A stretch of 64,000 bases of DNA from Amphirosellinia nigrospora (taxonomy: Eukaryota; Ascomycota; Sordariomycetes; Xylariales; Xylariaceae): assembly GCA_004123355.1 (NCBI GenBank), contig SCHM01000001.1, forward strand, positions 8,938,193 to 9,002,192, read 5' to 3'. The first letter of the stretch is position 1; the number at the start of each line of letters is the position of its first letter. The notes below the pieces were generated by a model. It was not told where the DNA came from and ran no database searches. It saw only the letters and a list, made by a program, of their open reading frames with translations. Positions 27,154 through 40,125 of the stretch are shown here, in pieces. The position numbers and the translations under genes were made by a program.

Positions 27154-28999
27154 ACTTGGAGAAGTTTACAGTAGAATTCCAAGTCGAAATGCGTAAAGGA
27201 GGGAACGAAACAGATCAAGAGAATGAAGGAAACGAAGTTGGAAGAGAAGAGGTTGAATGTTACCTAACCTACCAGACACAATACTCGATAGACGTACTTG
27301 TATAGTCACACAACATAGCTATAGCCTGTAAATCAACACGAGAAGTCACTACTCGGCATGTTCTTACAGTACGCGCTAGTTCATTCATGCTTGGTATTCT
27401 AACGGTCGTATTTGCTATACAGTCAGATGCAATCGTGACTTGCTGCCGAGATGAGTAATGGCCAAATTTAGTAAAAGGCTCTGGTAATGGACTTGCACGT
27501 TTAGGAATCCTCATGGATATCGTGATGGCGTCACCCAGTGTCACTGGTTGAGCACGATGAAATCCTTTAAGCCCCCACTCAGTATTCCTTCAGGTTTCGA
27601 GTAACAACGTTATAATAATCCCTACCTACACTTATTCGGCATCATCACCGGTGTTGTCGACAGCATATAGACACTGTGACCTACGCCGCACGCGTCTTAG
27701 ATAATGTTCCGGGGAACCCATGTAAGCACCGAGACGGAGCCGGTGCCCTGCATGTCCGCGCCGCAACAGGGGTGCCACGTTTAGACTGCATCATTCACAC
27801 GCATATAAGCAATTTGTCACGTTCTTTTTAGCTTCAATCCAATCACTATTCCCATTGTTACATGCCAGCCGCGAGTTAAGGCTGCTGCCCCATTTGGTAA
27901 GCCTAGCCGATTGTTTTTGCCCAATTGAGTGGTTTGCCCCCATGGTCTAAGTTGGGTAATGCCAAGACGCGTGACAATTGCCATCTAGGCTCCCCACTTT
28001 CTGATATTAATGAAGGTCGGTAGTTGAACTTAGGTTAGGTAGGTAGCGTTATTAGGCTATACGCTGTACAGTAGGCGAGTAAAACTTAGTCGAACTACCT
28101 TTCTTTAACTTTTATTCTTGCGGCGCAAGCCTGTACACGATTAGGGTGTGATGGGCGGTAAGTTCAATGTCTCAGAACTAACACTACCTAAAATCCTTCA
28201 ACACATTTACGTATACCTCATTACAAATGCTGGTTTGGTACTTGAAGCAATAACATTGTGCCACAATTTGGACTTCTGGTTCCGGTAATAATATGAGCGC
28301 GTAATTAATACATGTGAAAACCGAGTGCCCAATCAAGTCGAATCCCACCTGGATAAATCATCGAGTTTGTATCTGACTTATTCTACCGGTCACAAACTCC
28401 GCCATCTACCCAGCCTACCAAGGTAGGATGTACAATTAAATACAGATGAAGGGGATAAGCAATATTGAAGTTCCACAGCAGAATTGTACTCAATCGGATT
28501 TGAAAATCAAGCACCGATCCCTATTCTCGGAGCCGAGACTAGCCGCTCGGCCTGTCAGTCAGTATCTTCCACAAGTAATAACCGTGATGTGGGAAAACCT
28601 GACTCTAGAATAAGCCACACGGTCTTTTTCCTTGTCATAATCATCATAGTTCGCCTACGCCGTAAACTAAATGACAATCTCCTGATCTTGTGTAGTAAGA
28701 GCCAAGGCAACAGGGGGATGTACATTTGTACCTCATATCGCGGAATACGGCATAGCCCGGGGAAATGGCAACGTTCCGTTCTCATGACCTAACTGAGGTC
28801 CTAGGTAAGTAGAGGGGTGTTCGTCTAACGAATCTCGACTTCCGTTCTCTGCAAATAAATGGTGCAGGAACTGCCACGTCCGTTTCAAATATAAAGCAAG
28901 ATCATCAAAGCCTCAAACTGGCCCTTTACTTCTATACAAGGGCATTTCTTTTCCCCCAATACTCTCATTTATCCCATTTATACCCTTCCGACATTTAAG
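27154..28999. promoter_or_regulatory. Bidirectional intergenic region between A-T-R and isocyanide synthase genes
   Basis: These 1.85 kb separate two divergent cluster genes, so both promoters must lie here. I see no ORF with coding character. GGTAGG-type tracts occur near 28029-28046. I looked for TTTGCTC-type Mac1 copper sites and found none. The factor controlling the pair is unknown. Confidence 0.5.
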
Positions 29000-31305
29000 A
29001 TGTCTGTTGCTTCGATTCAGATCCCAACTCCAATCTCGCACCACCTCGATCGAGTGGTTGGTGACCAATTAAGCAGAGTTCATTTATCGCCCAGAGCGAA
29101 GCAGGAGAATGACTTAAGCCGTCCTTTAGGCGACTCTTCGCCGCAGAAGACCAATGGTGTCAATGGCCATATCAGCGAGCCTGAACCCAACATCAAGCCA
29201 CTCGCACTGATCCCCCCTCCGCCAAAGTCGATCCACGAGAGAGCCAAGGCTGCTGCCATTATACTGAACCGGTATCGCATTGAGTATAAGAACGACTGGG
29301 AAATCCCGAATCGATTCTTCATGCGCAGACTCAAATTGCGAAAGCCCTAGAGCGAGAGGCACCAATTGAGCTTGTGATTCCTGCATTCCATTCAAATCGT
29401 CAAATCGTTCGAAAAAGGTCCTAGGGGCTCTCCCAGATGAAGCTGAACGAATCTCACTACTACATCTCAACGGGCTCTGCCTCGCGATAAAGGATGCCAC
29501 GGATTCCGATACATTTTTGACTATTGTTTCCGATGGGATCACATACAATGGTAGAGTTGATTTCATTCATTTATCTATTTTGTATTACAGTTACTAACCT
29601 AAAATCAGATATACTTGGCGTCTCGGATGAAGAGGTATGGCGATATGGTCAGCACTTGAGAAAAATGGCCGAGCAAAATGATTGCCATTATATCCGATTT
29701 TCACGCATTTGTGACCTCGTTGGTGCTGAGCACGAATCCGACAAGCTTAACGAGGCATTGTACCTTGCTAGGGTGCCAGAATATCGCCGCCTACTCGAAG
29801 CGAACACTCCTAGTGGCTTCGATGTGTTGACTTCAATCACGAATGATCCCGATATCTCCACCACATACAAGGGTTACAAGAAATTTCTAACGATCGAGCG
29901 TGATGACCGTGTCACGCCCCCGCTCCCGCTCTCAGACCGAGAGGAAAACAGTGGTATTGCCAAAGCAATGATAGTCAGAGGAAAGGTTAGCAGGACCCAA
30001 TAATCGTATAAAGACTGCTTAAACTAAAGTGTGCCAAGGCCTTTGCGGAGACTGTAAAGTCCAAATATCCAGATTTTGTTCGTCTTTCAATCCACCCCTC
30101 AAATGACACATCCAAGGTATCGATCACCATGCTGCCTCAAGATAACGATATTGTCATGACCCCTTGGCATGGTGCCGTAGTGCGGGGTGCTGACGGTCGT
30201 GTCTCAATGTCGCACGCGATCTTGGTCCCCGCGATCACACACGACATTGTATACGTTGATGGGCGCCCAAGCTACTTTCGCGAGAAGTCAGACGTTTTCA
30301 GCTGGCCTTCGATGGAAGTCACATTCGAGTACATGTATCCTTGTGGTGTCATTATTCGACCAGCGAATCCAACTTCTAATTATCCACTATCTATGGTGGA
30401 CATGCAGAAGGTTCGGACGCTTGCCACGACTTGCTCTCCTGTGGTTTTAAGAGGGTTCTCAAATACCAAAGATCGACGCACGTTCATTGCCAAGGCACAT
30501 GATCTTGGTCCAGTTTTACCATGGAAAGAGGGAGTTATTCAAGAAGTCAAAGATGAGTCTAACAATGACCCTGGAAGTAACAGCGGTACGCTATTCCGAG
30601 AACAACTCTACTTTTATTGTTTCCTTTATAAGATTATCGACTTTCCATTTTTGTTTTTTTTATATGCTGTCAAGATGTTTCACCTTTCTAGAAGTCGTAA
30701 AATCAACCTCGAACCTCGATCACTAACTTTGAGCGTTGCAGTGGTTTCGGCCGAGGCAATGCCAATGCATTATGACGGCATGTTCAAAGTCGTTATGGTC
30801 AAGGATGAAGAAACGGGCAAGGAGAAGAAAGTATCAGACCCCCTCACTTCCAATATTTCGTCTCCCAATCCGCAGCTCAATCTGGAGACGGCTATACGCT
30901 TTTCGCATCTTCAGATCTATTCGCCCGGTACTTACCCCAGGCATATAATATCAACAAGCTTGAAAAGATTAAGTGGACATGCCGTAGTCACGGGTTCTTT
31001 GAACATATTATGGAGGACATTCCACTAGTTGTTCGACACCCAAGCCGGAACTCGCCATGCATTCGCTGGCATCAACCTTGGCCAAGATGGCGAACCACTT
31101 ACGGTTTCGCCGATATCAGCATCGACAACGGGTCGCAGAGTCTAATCCCACTAGTCGACAACTTATTATTCGATCGTCGAGTTTGCCTTCGGTTCTCTTG
31201 GAACGAGGGGACATTCTTGTCTCGGACAATTTTGCAATGCTACATACTAGGACTTCCTTTAGCACCAATCACCCCAGAGAGCTATGGAGGATTCACACTG
31301 AATAA
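29000..31305 (+). CDS. Isocyanide synthase fused to a TauD-like 2-oxoglutarate/Fe(II) dioxygenase
   Basis: The N-terminal half belongs to the DIT1/PvcA isocyanide synthase family, whose bacterial members convert an amino acid plus ribulose 5-phosphate into an isocyanide. Visible blocks are LPDEAERISLLHLNGL, IVSDGITYN-DILGVSDEEV, DCHYIRFSRICDLVG, CAKAFAETVKSKYPDFVRLS and MTPWHGAVV. The C-terminal half is a TauD/TfdA-like oxygenase: the Fe ligands are HYD (His codon 30768-30770, Asp 30774-30776) and the distal His in LHTRTSF (31243-31245), followed by RELWRIH. Introns: 29552-29608 (donor GTAGAG), about 29986-30030 (GTTAGC) and about 30590-30741 (GTACGC). Breaks of one base occur near 29320, 29390, 30840, 31040 and 31205, several in C or G runs. 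The family is sure; the amino acid used and the oxidation catalysed are not known. Confidence 0.93.
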
Positions 31306-32435
31306 GTGTATGATGTATTTTTCTAATTTGTATTAAGTGCTATTTGGGTGCTCTTCTTATTTTTCTACGTGAATTAATGAAGCCAGGGTCGCAACTTCTA
31401 TAACTTATACTTACTCTTTCCTACGTTTCGCATCGGGCAGATAGACAAATAGCACCAGAACATGATCATACCTTCTCCTTGTTTGTCATGATACAGAACT
31501 GCACACTATACCACAACACTACAAAAGTAGAACGTTGTCAAGTCGAGCACTTGACTGCCTGCAGTTGACTATACGTGTACTGGACTCGTGACATTGTTCA
31601 TAAATCGTATTCTAAACTTAACGATCTTTCAATCGAAGAGTAATCCATACAATACGCACTTACTCAAAACCTGCAACACCCACAATGCCACTATTCTTCT
31701 CAAGCTCTCTCATAAACAAGTGTTGAGCCTTCACTTGGCGACAAGTACAAGAGGCCGTAGCGGTAGCCTTTTAATGAGTCTTTTACTAACAAGTTGAACG
31801 ACCTATCAATACCAACCAAGGCATGTTTCTAGGTTGTCGCTGCCACACCATTACACATCATCCCTTGAAGACCTAGACCTAGATCGAGACTTGGACCCAA
31901 CCAACTCTGACCTTCGCCCCTTTCCTTATAGAACATACAGACTTCATTATCAACACCGCTACTCTATTCATTTCGATACATTGAGAAGAACCTCACCTGG
32001 GTGACAAGCACTTACTTACTTTCTCCAAACTGAAAACTGGGCAGCATCTCTATCGCTAGTACAGCCCCATCATTTGATGTGGATTCCGAGGTAGCTATTT
32101 CTTCCCTTCATAAACCCCTATAAGTTGACGAAGCTACAGGTGTTCCAACCTTCCTCCACTTCAAACTCTCTTACCCATGATATACGCTAGCATTTAAATT
32201 CCCACCATTCTTACTTACCACTTACCACCTACCACCTACCACCCAGCAATCTCGACGCTTACTGTCTCACCACGTACTACTCACGACGCCTACTCGACAC
32301 ATCTTCCTTTCTCTCCGGAAGTGTTCAAGTATATCTCTCATCTGAACGCTCTGCTTTCATCAAACCGACATAGAACTTCCAGTGTCTCCTTGATATACAG
32401 GGCATAGATAGAGCTTTCACATATCTCTACCGGCA
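31306..32435. other. Right flank of the cluster; promoter of the DUF7918 gene
   Basis: No gene is visible. The stretch is C/T-rich, with a TACCACC-type tandem near 32214-32244. It likely holds the isocyanide synthase 3' UTR and the long leader of the next gene. Confidence 0.55.
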
Positions 32436-33688
32436 ATGGCGATTATCAAGGCTATCCCAGGCCTAGAGGTTTACATTGAAGTTGCCGGCGAAAGACTCGA
32501 TGAATACGACATACCAGAAGACTCAAAAGATGCAAAGCCACGGCCGACGCTAAAGGCCCGGACGTGGGATTTTCATGCTTCAGACATTATGCAACGAAAC
32601 ATTTCCCACGGGTATGCTGCGAAGTACATCAAAGTAGAGTCTGGCACCTACCCTTGCGTACAATTTCTGAAAACTTCTGGCTTTCAGGACGAAGGGCATC
32701 ATGTGGCCTATGACGTCAAGTTAGACGACATGGATGTGCTCCAAATTCGCCACCAACCGCCAGGTCCGATCTATGAGAACTGGGAGGATAGTGTTGATAG
32801 CGTGGTAGTAGGCACTACGCAAGAACAGAAGGCTCTACGGTTTCGCTTCCAGGAAATCACACAGGGTAAGTGTATACCAAAGTTACCAACGTTCCTACCT
32901 TCGCTAATCACACTATAGTTGAAGGCGAAGATCTCGGATTCCCGAAGACCAGCAATGTAGGTACGATTCGAGTGAGAGTTTACCACATGGAAAAACACAA
33001 ACCTCGAACCAGCCAAGAATACGATATGGGAGGAATTGAATGTGAGAGCGTCATGGCCAAAAAGGTTGTAGATGGACGGGAGCTCTCTCACTACTTAACG
33101 TATGCATGCCGTATATCCCTACCCTTACTAGGAACGCCTAACACCTTCTATAGGGTAGAAGAGGGCCATAGAATCGAGAGTCCGGAGCAGGAGTACTGTG
33201 ACAACTTTCTCGACAAGCACAAACAACCATTTGCAGTATTCGATTTCCACTATCGCTCGCAAGGTTTGTCGCCCTAGTTTATTCATCCCGTTTTTATGCA
33301 TTTATTACACGCACACTGACCAATAGTGAAGACGCCCTTATAAATTCTGGTGTGCGGCCCATCACAAAGATCCAGAAGGCGGCCGGCGAGGTGCTAGAGG
33401 AGATTGGATCACGTCGTAAACGGCTCCAATCGGAGGTTGACACGCATCGTAAAAAGAGCCAAGACGCTGAAAAGGAGCTCTTGAAACTCGACGAGGAGAT
33501 AATGCAAATCGAAAGGGGGAGCCGAAAGCGATCCAGAGTATGTTACTGTCCATAAGTACCTCAAAGGAAGGCAGTGTAGAAAAAAGAAATAAATACTAAC
33601 TATATAATAGATCGATAAAGAAAAAGCGGAAGTCTATCTTAAAATAAACAGAAATAAAAAGGTTATAGACCTAACAAAATCGCCTTAA
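32436..33688 (+). CDS. DUF7918-type fungal protein with C-terminal coiled coil
   Basis: The start MAIIKAIPGLEVYIEVAGE, followed by KYIKVESGTYPCVQF and the later FAVFDFHYRSQ, matches the fungal family I know as DUF7918, whose function is unknown. Exon 1 ends at 32865 (GTAAGT) and exon 2 starts at 32919. A further intron probably removes about 33098-33151, and another starts near 33267. The C-terminal part (33352-33540) is a charged coiled coil rich in Lys/Glu. After an intron beginning GTATGT the last exon ends KKVIDLTKSP at 33688. The join near 33265-33327 is off by one base, so a small error is likely. It faces away from the cluster core and is probably not part of it. Confidence 0.72.
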
Positions 33689-34631
33689 TTAACTATAGGT
33701 TAATTTAAATCTGCATATGGGCGTATAAGGAAAGAACGGCAATATATCCGGGAGAATACTTGGGAAAATAGCAAATAAATTTTGCTTGGGGATATTCAAC
33801 ACCCTCTGTGATGAACTCCTTTACAATAACAAGCCTAAGACATACAACAAGACCCGAGAATCCTGGGGTATGCCATGCTTCTCAAAATTTAAGCAATTGT
33901 TAAAGAACGGAGCTACCTATATAGCTAAACACGATCTTGCGCTGTTTTCTATTATACTACAAAGGTCATACGCGATATAAAATAGTGCAATAACCTATTA
34001 TTCCAAAGTTAAAACCAATATTTGCCACCTATAATAGAAAGCTTGCCGTCTATTTAGATCAAGCTCGTAACACGCATAGATATAATTACGTACAGAACAG
34101 CAATTCATATTGCGCATTTAGAATAATGCTTGAAATATTGCCTGATAAACGCCCAACAATAAGGGGCTGGCGATAGCCTAGACATTCCCTATCCGGGACC
34201 GCAAGAAATCGCAAGTAAACACATCGCAACTTACCTATCCCTACATATTTCTCTTTATACATAATCAAGCATATAGCACACATCTTGCTGTAATACGAGA
34301 TGCATAGGCAATCTAAACAGAACCTTATGCCGAAAGACTTGCTGCGCCCTCGCTGCGAAAGTTGTGTTACTAGGTATAACAAGTTTGCCTGAACAATTGT
34401 TTGACTTGTCCAAAGGTCCAACGTTATAACTGACAGGCTTATCTGATATAATCTGGATCGCGGTCATCTCCGAATGAGGGTCTCATAGCGGGGGTAGCGG
34501 CGGCGCACCAACAGTGAATGTTGAACCAGGCAAACACCCTGTTTCGACCCGATCGGTGCATGTAAGCGGCAAACAACACTGATGAATATATACACTGCCT
34601 GAGAAGAAATTAGGTAATATCTCGAAACTAC
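33689..34631. other. Intergenic, A+T-rich; no gene seen
   Basis: Short ORFs only, in moderately A+T-rich sequence. Nothing resembles a domain. Confidence 0.55.
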
Positions 34632-34742
34632 GGCAGTTTGGCTGAGTGATTAAGGCGTCGTGTTTAGGTCCTGCTGAAGTTATCCTTAGTTACCATAAAT
34701 TCCGCGATAGGAAACCGCGCAGGTTTGAATCCTGCAGCTATC
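34632..34742 (+). tRNA. tRNA-Leu (anticodon UAG) with a 33-nt intron
   Basis: The acceptor stem GGCAGTT (34632-34638) faces AGCTATC (34736-34742) with one mismatch and two G-U pairs. The A box TGGCTGAGTGATTAAGGC and the B box GGTTTGAATCC are clear, and the T stem GCAGG/CCTGC is perfect. Anticodon stem TCGTG (34658-34662) pairs with CGCGA (34703-34707) only if a 33-nt intron (34669-34701) is removed one base after the anticodon, the canonical position. That leaves loop TTTAGGC with anticodon TAG. The short variable arm with a GG/CC stem suits a class II tRNA. The C3-A70 mismatch and two G-U pairs could reflect mild decay. Confidence 0.75.
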
Positions 34743-35492
34743 AACAACCTTTTGCTGTTTCTTTATGCTTTTATTTTTTTTCTTTTTACTTTCTGGTTCT
34801 AATTTTCCACTATTTCATATTTCAATCTGCAACCTCAAGCGCTATGATGTATTTTAATTATTCATTATTGTGTATTTCGTTGTGCGTGAAGGCATATCCT
34901 CACGAACCACGTAGGCGACCCCTTTCTTTGGAGATAGCAATTCAAGTAAATTGTCCTCTTTTATAATATTCAAAGTACAGCATTCGAAGTTTTAGAGAAT
35001 ATAGTAAATGTGTTCGTAGTCGAATTGCTACAATCCATTGTCCATCTATCATTACATGACGAGCAGTTCGAAATGTGGGCGAAAATCAAGTTCAGTTATC
35101 GTTCCAAATAGAATGGTAGAGTATTAGACATTCCAGTTGCTGTAATACCAAGTATAATCAACCCAAGAGCCTAAAAAGAGCGCGACTAAATACCAAGCTT
35201 CATTGTTTCCACATCTGCGGTAGTAGAATGATAATGTTATTCTTAGCATCCTCATAATTACCTAGCCCACCTCTGTTCCAATATTGAAAGAGTTAGATAA
35301 TTATTAGTTGAAAGAGTTCAAGTTCTACTCAAAGGCAGCATCTGAACAATGCTATTAATGTAATCACAATGAGCTTCGTGCGCTCGGCTGCCAACAGATA
35401 ATTATAAATTCCCTCTTCGAGAAGCAAAACGTCGAAAAGATCAGAGTAAGCCTCACATTCAGACCCAATTCGCCTTCAAATAAGTAATCACG
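34743..35492. other. Intergenic; no gene seen
   Basis: T-rich sequence follows the tRNA, with a likely pol III terminator in the T run near 34772-34791. The remainder has no coding signal and leads into the Cys-rich gene. Confidence 0.55.
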
Positions 35493-36012
35493 ATGAAACA
35501 CAAGAGTACTACTGAATCCGAATTTTTGGGTTCGGAATCGACCTATCAGCAGAAAACAACGGCCTGCGGAGCAACTGGGTGCGTAGAACCTCCGGCCGAG
35601 GTAGAGCTATATTCGCAACTCCACCAAACGAAGCAGGAGGAGAGTGTACCACCATCAAAGTACCAACGGCTAAAAGCTAAGGGCCTTTGTATCTGCGGCC
35701 GCAAGGCCGGCCACTAACCGGTTTCGATGCACTGCATGTCTGAGCAAGGATAAAGATCACCAGAGAATGTTAAGAGACGCGGGTCGATGCCGTTGCGGTG
35801 CGGTTTTGGATGACCAATCTGCTTATCAAGTGTGCTGGCCTTATAGAAACAGGCGGCAGCAGATTTGGATAGATAGATTGGCCCAAGGTCTCTGCGCTTG
35901 CGGCAGAGATCTAAACTCAAGCTTGCGATTCAAGTATTGTGCCAAATGCAGGATGAGTCAAAGACGGGCAGCACGAGCCAGGCGGGAAAAGGCAAAAATG
36001 AAGGTTCTTTAG
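35493..36012 (+). CDS. Small protein with three CxCG...CxxC zinc-ribbon-like units
   Basis: I do not recognise a named family. A plain N-terminal region of about 50 residues is followed by three similar units: GLCICGRKAG...FRCTAC, GRCRCGAVLDDQSAYQVCWPY and GLCACGRDLNSSLRFKYCAKC. Each has CxCG, then 11-12 residues, then CxxC; the middle unit has Tyr in place of the last Cys. The spacing suggests small metal-binding knuckles. The C-terminus is very basic (RRAARARREKAKMK), consistent with nucleic-acid binding or a nuclear signal (inference). A one-base break near 35713 ends the first unit at a TAA; a shift of frame there continues into the second unit. After the stop, another frame has near-repeats of a 14-bp unit (36060-36130). 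Flanked by tRNA-Leu and SLX4. Confidence 0.6.
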
Positions 36013-36457
36013 GCGTAATATCCAAAATTCCAGCTCAAGGCCTAAAAGCATCTATAAGCTCAAGGATTAGCAGTTTACTAAACAAGACTGGGGGCCTGCT
36101 GAACAAGACTAGCATTTTGCTGAACCGAGCCCAATAACGACAGGATAGCTATCGGTACGGACAGAGCAACTATCACCAGTATGTTGAATTCAGAGATGGG
36201 TTATGATATGGATATACTCCATTAGCTATAATAAGCATCCTTTGGTAGCCCTGTTGGGTAGTAACTACGCATTGACTTTTTAGAGCTTCGTACATCAACC
36301 TAAAATGTTAATAAAAAAAAGAAACAAAAAATAGGGGCAGGAAGTTTTCGGTAGCAATAATTTCATAAATAGATCACGTTAATTCTTGCTTGTGCCAGTA
36401 AAAAAGGGCATATCCATTATAACAAGTGTTTCCAACATTTAGTTCGTGACTAGCGTA
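36013..36457. other. Intergenic between Cys-rich gene and SLX4 3' end
   Basis: Contains three imperfect copies of a TGCTGAACAAGACT-like unit (about 36075-36130). No further gene seen. Confidence 0.5.
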
Positions 36458-39002
36458 TCAGTATCGTTTGCGTTCCTTTCCTCTAAGATTCTGCCGCCAC
36501 AGACCGTTGACACTCTTGCTCTCGCACCATTTCTTTACGTCGATGGGAGAAACCTCCCCATCGTACCCTGTACGTGTTAATTCGCCACCGTTTAGCCAAG
36601 ATGTGAGATCTTCTATAATAATAGGATCATAAAGCAGCATCTTCTCATACCCGACGGGCTCGATGGGTCCTGTGAACGGGGTATAGAGGTCACGGCCTTG
36701 GTAATGTGTTCAAATAACTCTGTCTGTTGATCCGTAGGCGATAATGTCAAAGACATATCATCCTCGTCTGATACTGTAAGATCTAACGGAGGAGGTGAGG
36801 AAAACATCGGGTCGGGTAATGATGCGGGTGATGACGTTTCATTGTCAGAGTCTGGGATTTCAATGGAGGCATTGCTTGACTTTCTCGCACGGCTACGTGG
36901 TCGTTTAGGGCTTGACACGGAAACCTGGGGTTCTTCTGTAGGCGCTGAAGTAGTCTTATCCTTGTTTGACATGCCACGAGAGCGTTTGGGACTCGGTTTA
37001 TCCAACCTATTTGGCTTGGTAACTAATGTCGCGGTATCTTCACTTTTCTTTGGTCGTCCGCGCGCGCGAGGTTTGGCAGACGCTATACTCGTCGCATCAC
37101 TAGTAGATTTCTGTTGTGCTGGGGCTGGGTTGCAAGACGATGTTGACAAAAGTTGTATCGAACCATCTAATGTACCTTCGTGTTTACTTGTCCAGCATTG
37201 GTCTAGCAATGCAATCATTGCGGTGCGCTTCTTCACTGGTTTGAAGCCATAGGACGTAATTTGCTGACTAAGTTGGGTATCCGTAAACAATTCGTAATTC
37301 GGCCGAGGCTTAGTATTTGTTGCATTTGCTGAACTTTCTAACACTGAAGACTGGCCGCTTGAAGCATCATTCGTACTTTGTGATTGAAAGAAATGGGAGC
37401 TTGCTTGTCCGGGTTCTGAAGTAACCATTGGGTTTGGGCTCGCCGGCCGCGGCGAATCTAGTAAATCATCAATATCAACAAAGCTTCGACTTCCGGGCGT
37501 GGCGCCCAAGTGTGGTTCCGTAAGAATGGTAGGGCTGTCCTGCAGGTCAACAAATTCCATTCCTGTTAACTCTCCGTCCTCATCCCGCGAGCCAGCCTGC
37601 CATAAACGTTGGCTCACATTTTCATCGAAAGGGTCCGAATTTAGGGTATTCGATGCACGAATAGCGGACTGGAGGTCCCTAAGCGTCGTTGGGGAATCTT
37701 CTCGCATGAGTTGGCTTGACGTCCCAAACACGAAATCCTGATTGGAAGACTGTTTCAATGCAGAGTTTGGAGAGAGTAGTATTGGGTTCGCTTGTGTGCC
37801 AGCTTTCTTCTTACGTTTTGTCTTCGGAGGTTGCTTCGTCTCTTTGGCCTTGGGTTTCCTTTGAGACATGACGGCTGATTGATGTTCAACCAAAGCTTTC
37901 ACTGCACCGTCAGCATCAAAGTAGTCTAACATCGAGTCCTTAGTTGCAGGTCCCGCGAGTTCCAAGTTGGGTGAAAGTGGTGCTGCGAACGGAGCTATCG
38001 CCAGCTCAGTAATCGTCCTCGTCTTCTTTCTCTGGGCTGGTTCTTTGGGCCCCATCCGCTGCTTCGACCCGCCTGGCCGTAGTAACTCATTCGATGGAAT
38101 TGTTCCAGGTAGTTGTTGATTCCTATCTTCTTGGCCAGTAGATATCATTTCGATCCGCTTTCGTTTCCTTAGAAACTCAACTTGGGGTTGTGGACAGGGT
38201 TCTGACGATACATCTACGTCTTGTCTTCCATACTGGCTATGTAGTGTCTGAAATACATCTTTTGAAACTGACACTTTGTCATATGATGAGAAAAGCTCTC
38301 GAGAATCAGAGTCGGAATCAAAAACAATCGGTTCATCAGCTTTCGGAGGAGTCCAGTCACCCCGACGAGGGAGGGCAGGTTCTAATTCAACGTTTGCAGA
38401 TATTCCATCAACTAACTCTTGTGTATGGATCTTGCTTTTATCCCCCCTGACATTGACCTCTGGAAGCGAATGCCCTGCCTTTGTCGTAAAATGCCTGGAC
38501 ACAGTCTCTCTAGTCCTGGCAGGTCGTGATTTCGAGGTAGGGGCTTTAGGTTTAGTAGGGGATAAAGACTGATCGCCATCTTGCCTAGAGGATTTAGTTT
38601 TGAATTTTGCCATGGCTTGTCTCCTGGTGATGAAGAACCAACCACAACAGTCGGCTGTGTTGGACTCTGATTGTTGCGTATGTTATTAGGTAGATGCGCC
38701 TTCCGGTGGCCCTTAGTCGGTGCCTTGGATCTACGTGGGGGCGAGCTAGCGATTGTTTCTGTGTCTATATCTATTTCGGGGGTTTCTTGCAGAATATCGG
38801 CGGCGCTTGTGAATGTGGTTCGGACATTAGCTGGTATAGTTCCGGCGTTCTTTCCAGTTGCCACGGATGCCGGCACCTTAGGGCACTTCTTGAGAAATAT
38901 CTCATCGAGAGAAGGGAGACGTGGCGAAGAGGAAGATATCGTAATCGGGTCAACAATGCGAGGTCGGTGCGGAGAAGACATAGAAGCGTCGGTAGATGCC
39001 AT
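36458..39002 (-). CDS. SLX4: Structure-specific endonuclease subunit SLX4
   Basis: A nuclear scaffold that binds and activates the SLX1 nuclease at branched DNA. The protein is long, Ser/Pro-rich and mostly disordered, as in fungal SLX4. The N-terminal segment starting at 39002 includes PRLPSLDEIFLKK. A SAP-like stretch NYELFTDTQLSQQITSYGF...KKRTAMIALLDQCW is present near 37290-37200. The C-terminal conserved domain reads LLYDPIIIEDLTSWLNGG and VKKWCESKSVNGLWRQNLRG, ending at 36458; this domain normally contacts SLX1. Breaks of one base occur near 38615 (after DKP) and near 36645 (before LLYDP), each probably a lost homopolymer base. Divergent from RPS21, with 514 bp between starts. Confidence 0.9.
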
Positions 39003-39516
39003 GACAAGACGATGCAGGCAGAACGGTGCACGCCTAGCGCAATAGAAACGGTGGACAAACAGGCTGAATTAGTAAAAGATGGTCGTAGCGTGGAAGCGCT
39101 CAACCTCAAAAGTCATAGTTAGGTGGGAGAGAATCAAGTTTTTGTATGCCGCAAGAAAGGATCGCTAAAAACACATCGTCCACCAGCGCTTTATCGTGTG
39201 ATGTTGATACGAGCCCAGCTGGCCGACGCTACAGGCTACGTTAGGTACCTTGTTCACAAGGCCCAGGGAGGTTAGGTGGGGCTGCGGGGCTTACATAACA
39301 GAGCCAGGGTCAAAAGGGGCACGCGAAACAATCTCGAAAGCATGTGACCTATCACGTGATCTTAGCCGAGCCAAGAATACAAAGGTACAACCCCCACTAC
39401 TCATCCCGCCCACCATCTGCCAGCCGTGTCAAAATTGCTGAAATTCGTCCGCGACAAAAATCCATCATCAACGACACATCCGACACCGTACCTGTCAATT
39501 CACACCAACCGCCAAA
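39003..39516. promoter_or_regulatory. Divergent promoter of SLX4 and RPS21 with an ATCACGTGAT palindrome
   Basis: The only sequence between two divergent starts. It contains the perfect 10-bp palindrome ATCACGTGAT at 39351-39360, whose CACGTG core is a classic bHLH (Cbf1-type) site. It lies 157 bp upstream of the RPS21 ATG. Site use is inference. Confidence 0.5.
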
Positions 39517-40125
39517 ATGGAGAACGACCGCGGAGAACTCGTCGATCTTTACGTGCCAGTATGCAGCTCTTCCTCCTCTCTGTGAATCTCTGGGGAGATG
39601 CTGACAGTAGTATCTCTGCAGCGAAAGTGCAGCGCGACCGGCCGTCGTAAGTTGTCCTCTTCACTTATTCTGCACTCGATTTTGAGTTTTGAGTGGGCGA
39701 TTCGAAAACCACAATCTCGGCTTTTCACCAGCAACAATCACTGACAATTGAACGCAACAGTGATCAAGGCCACCGACCACGCCAGTGTCCAAATCAGCGT
39801 TAGTTCTAGAACTACCAATCGAGGTCCCGACAAAAGCTGACGGGATTATAAAGGTCGCTAGACTCGATGAGAACGGCAGACAAATCCAGGGCGAGAACCA
39901 TGTGTACGAGCACCGGGAACATTTACTTGTGCGAACTTGTGAACTGACAAGAACCATAGCTACGCCCTCAGCGGATTCGTTCGTGCCATGGTACTTTCCC
40001 ACAGATCTGCTGTCAAAATAATATTACACTTAACTAACTCCAAAAAGGGTGAGAGCGATGATGCTTTCAACCGTATCACTCAAAAGGATGGTCTCATGAA
40101 GAGCGTCTGGAGCCCCAACCGATAG
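39517..40125 (+). CDS. RPS21: 40S ribosomal protein S21 (eS21)
   Basis: A small-subunit ribosomal protein. Six exons join cleanly: 39517-39558, 39622-39646, 39761-39798, 39854-39903, 39960-39990 and 40048-40125. All introns have GT/AG ends and every phase works. The protein is 87 residues, the usual length, starting [20 protein letters not shown] and containing [27 protein letters not shown] and the ending [14 protein letters not shown]. Five introns in such a short gene is typical of fungal ribosomal protein genes. No frame break, so it is a useful control for local sequence quality. Confidence 0.97.
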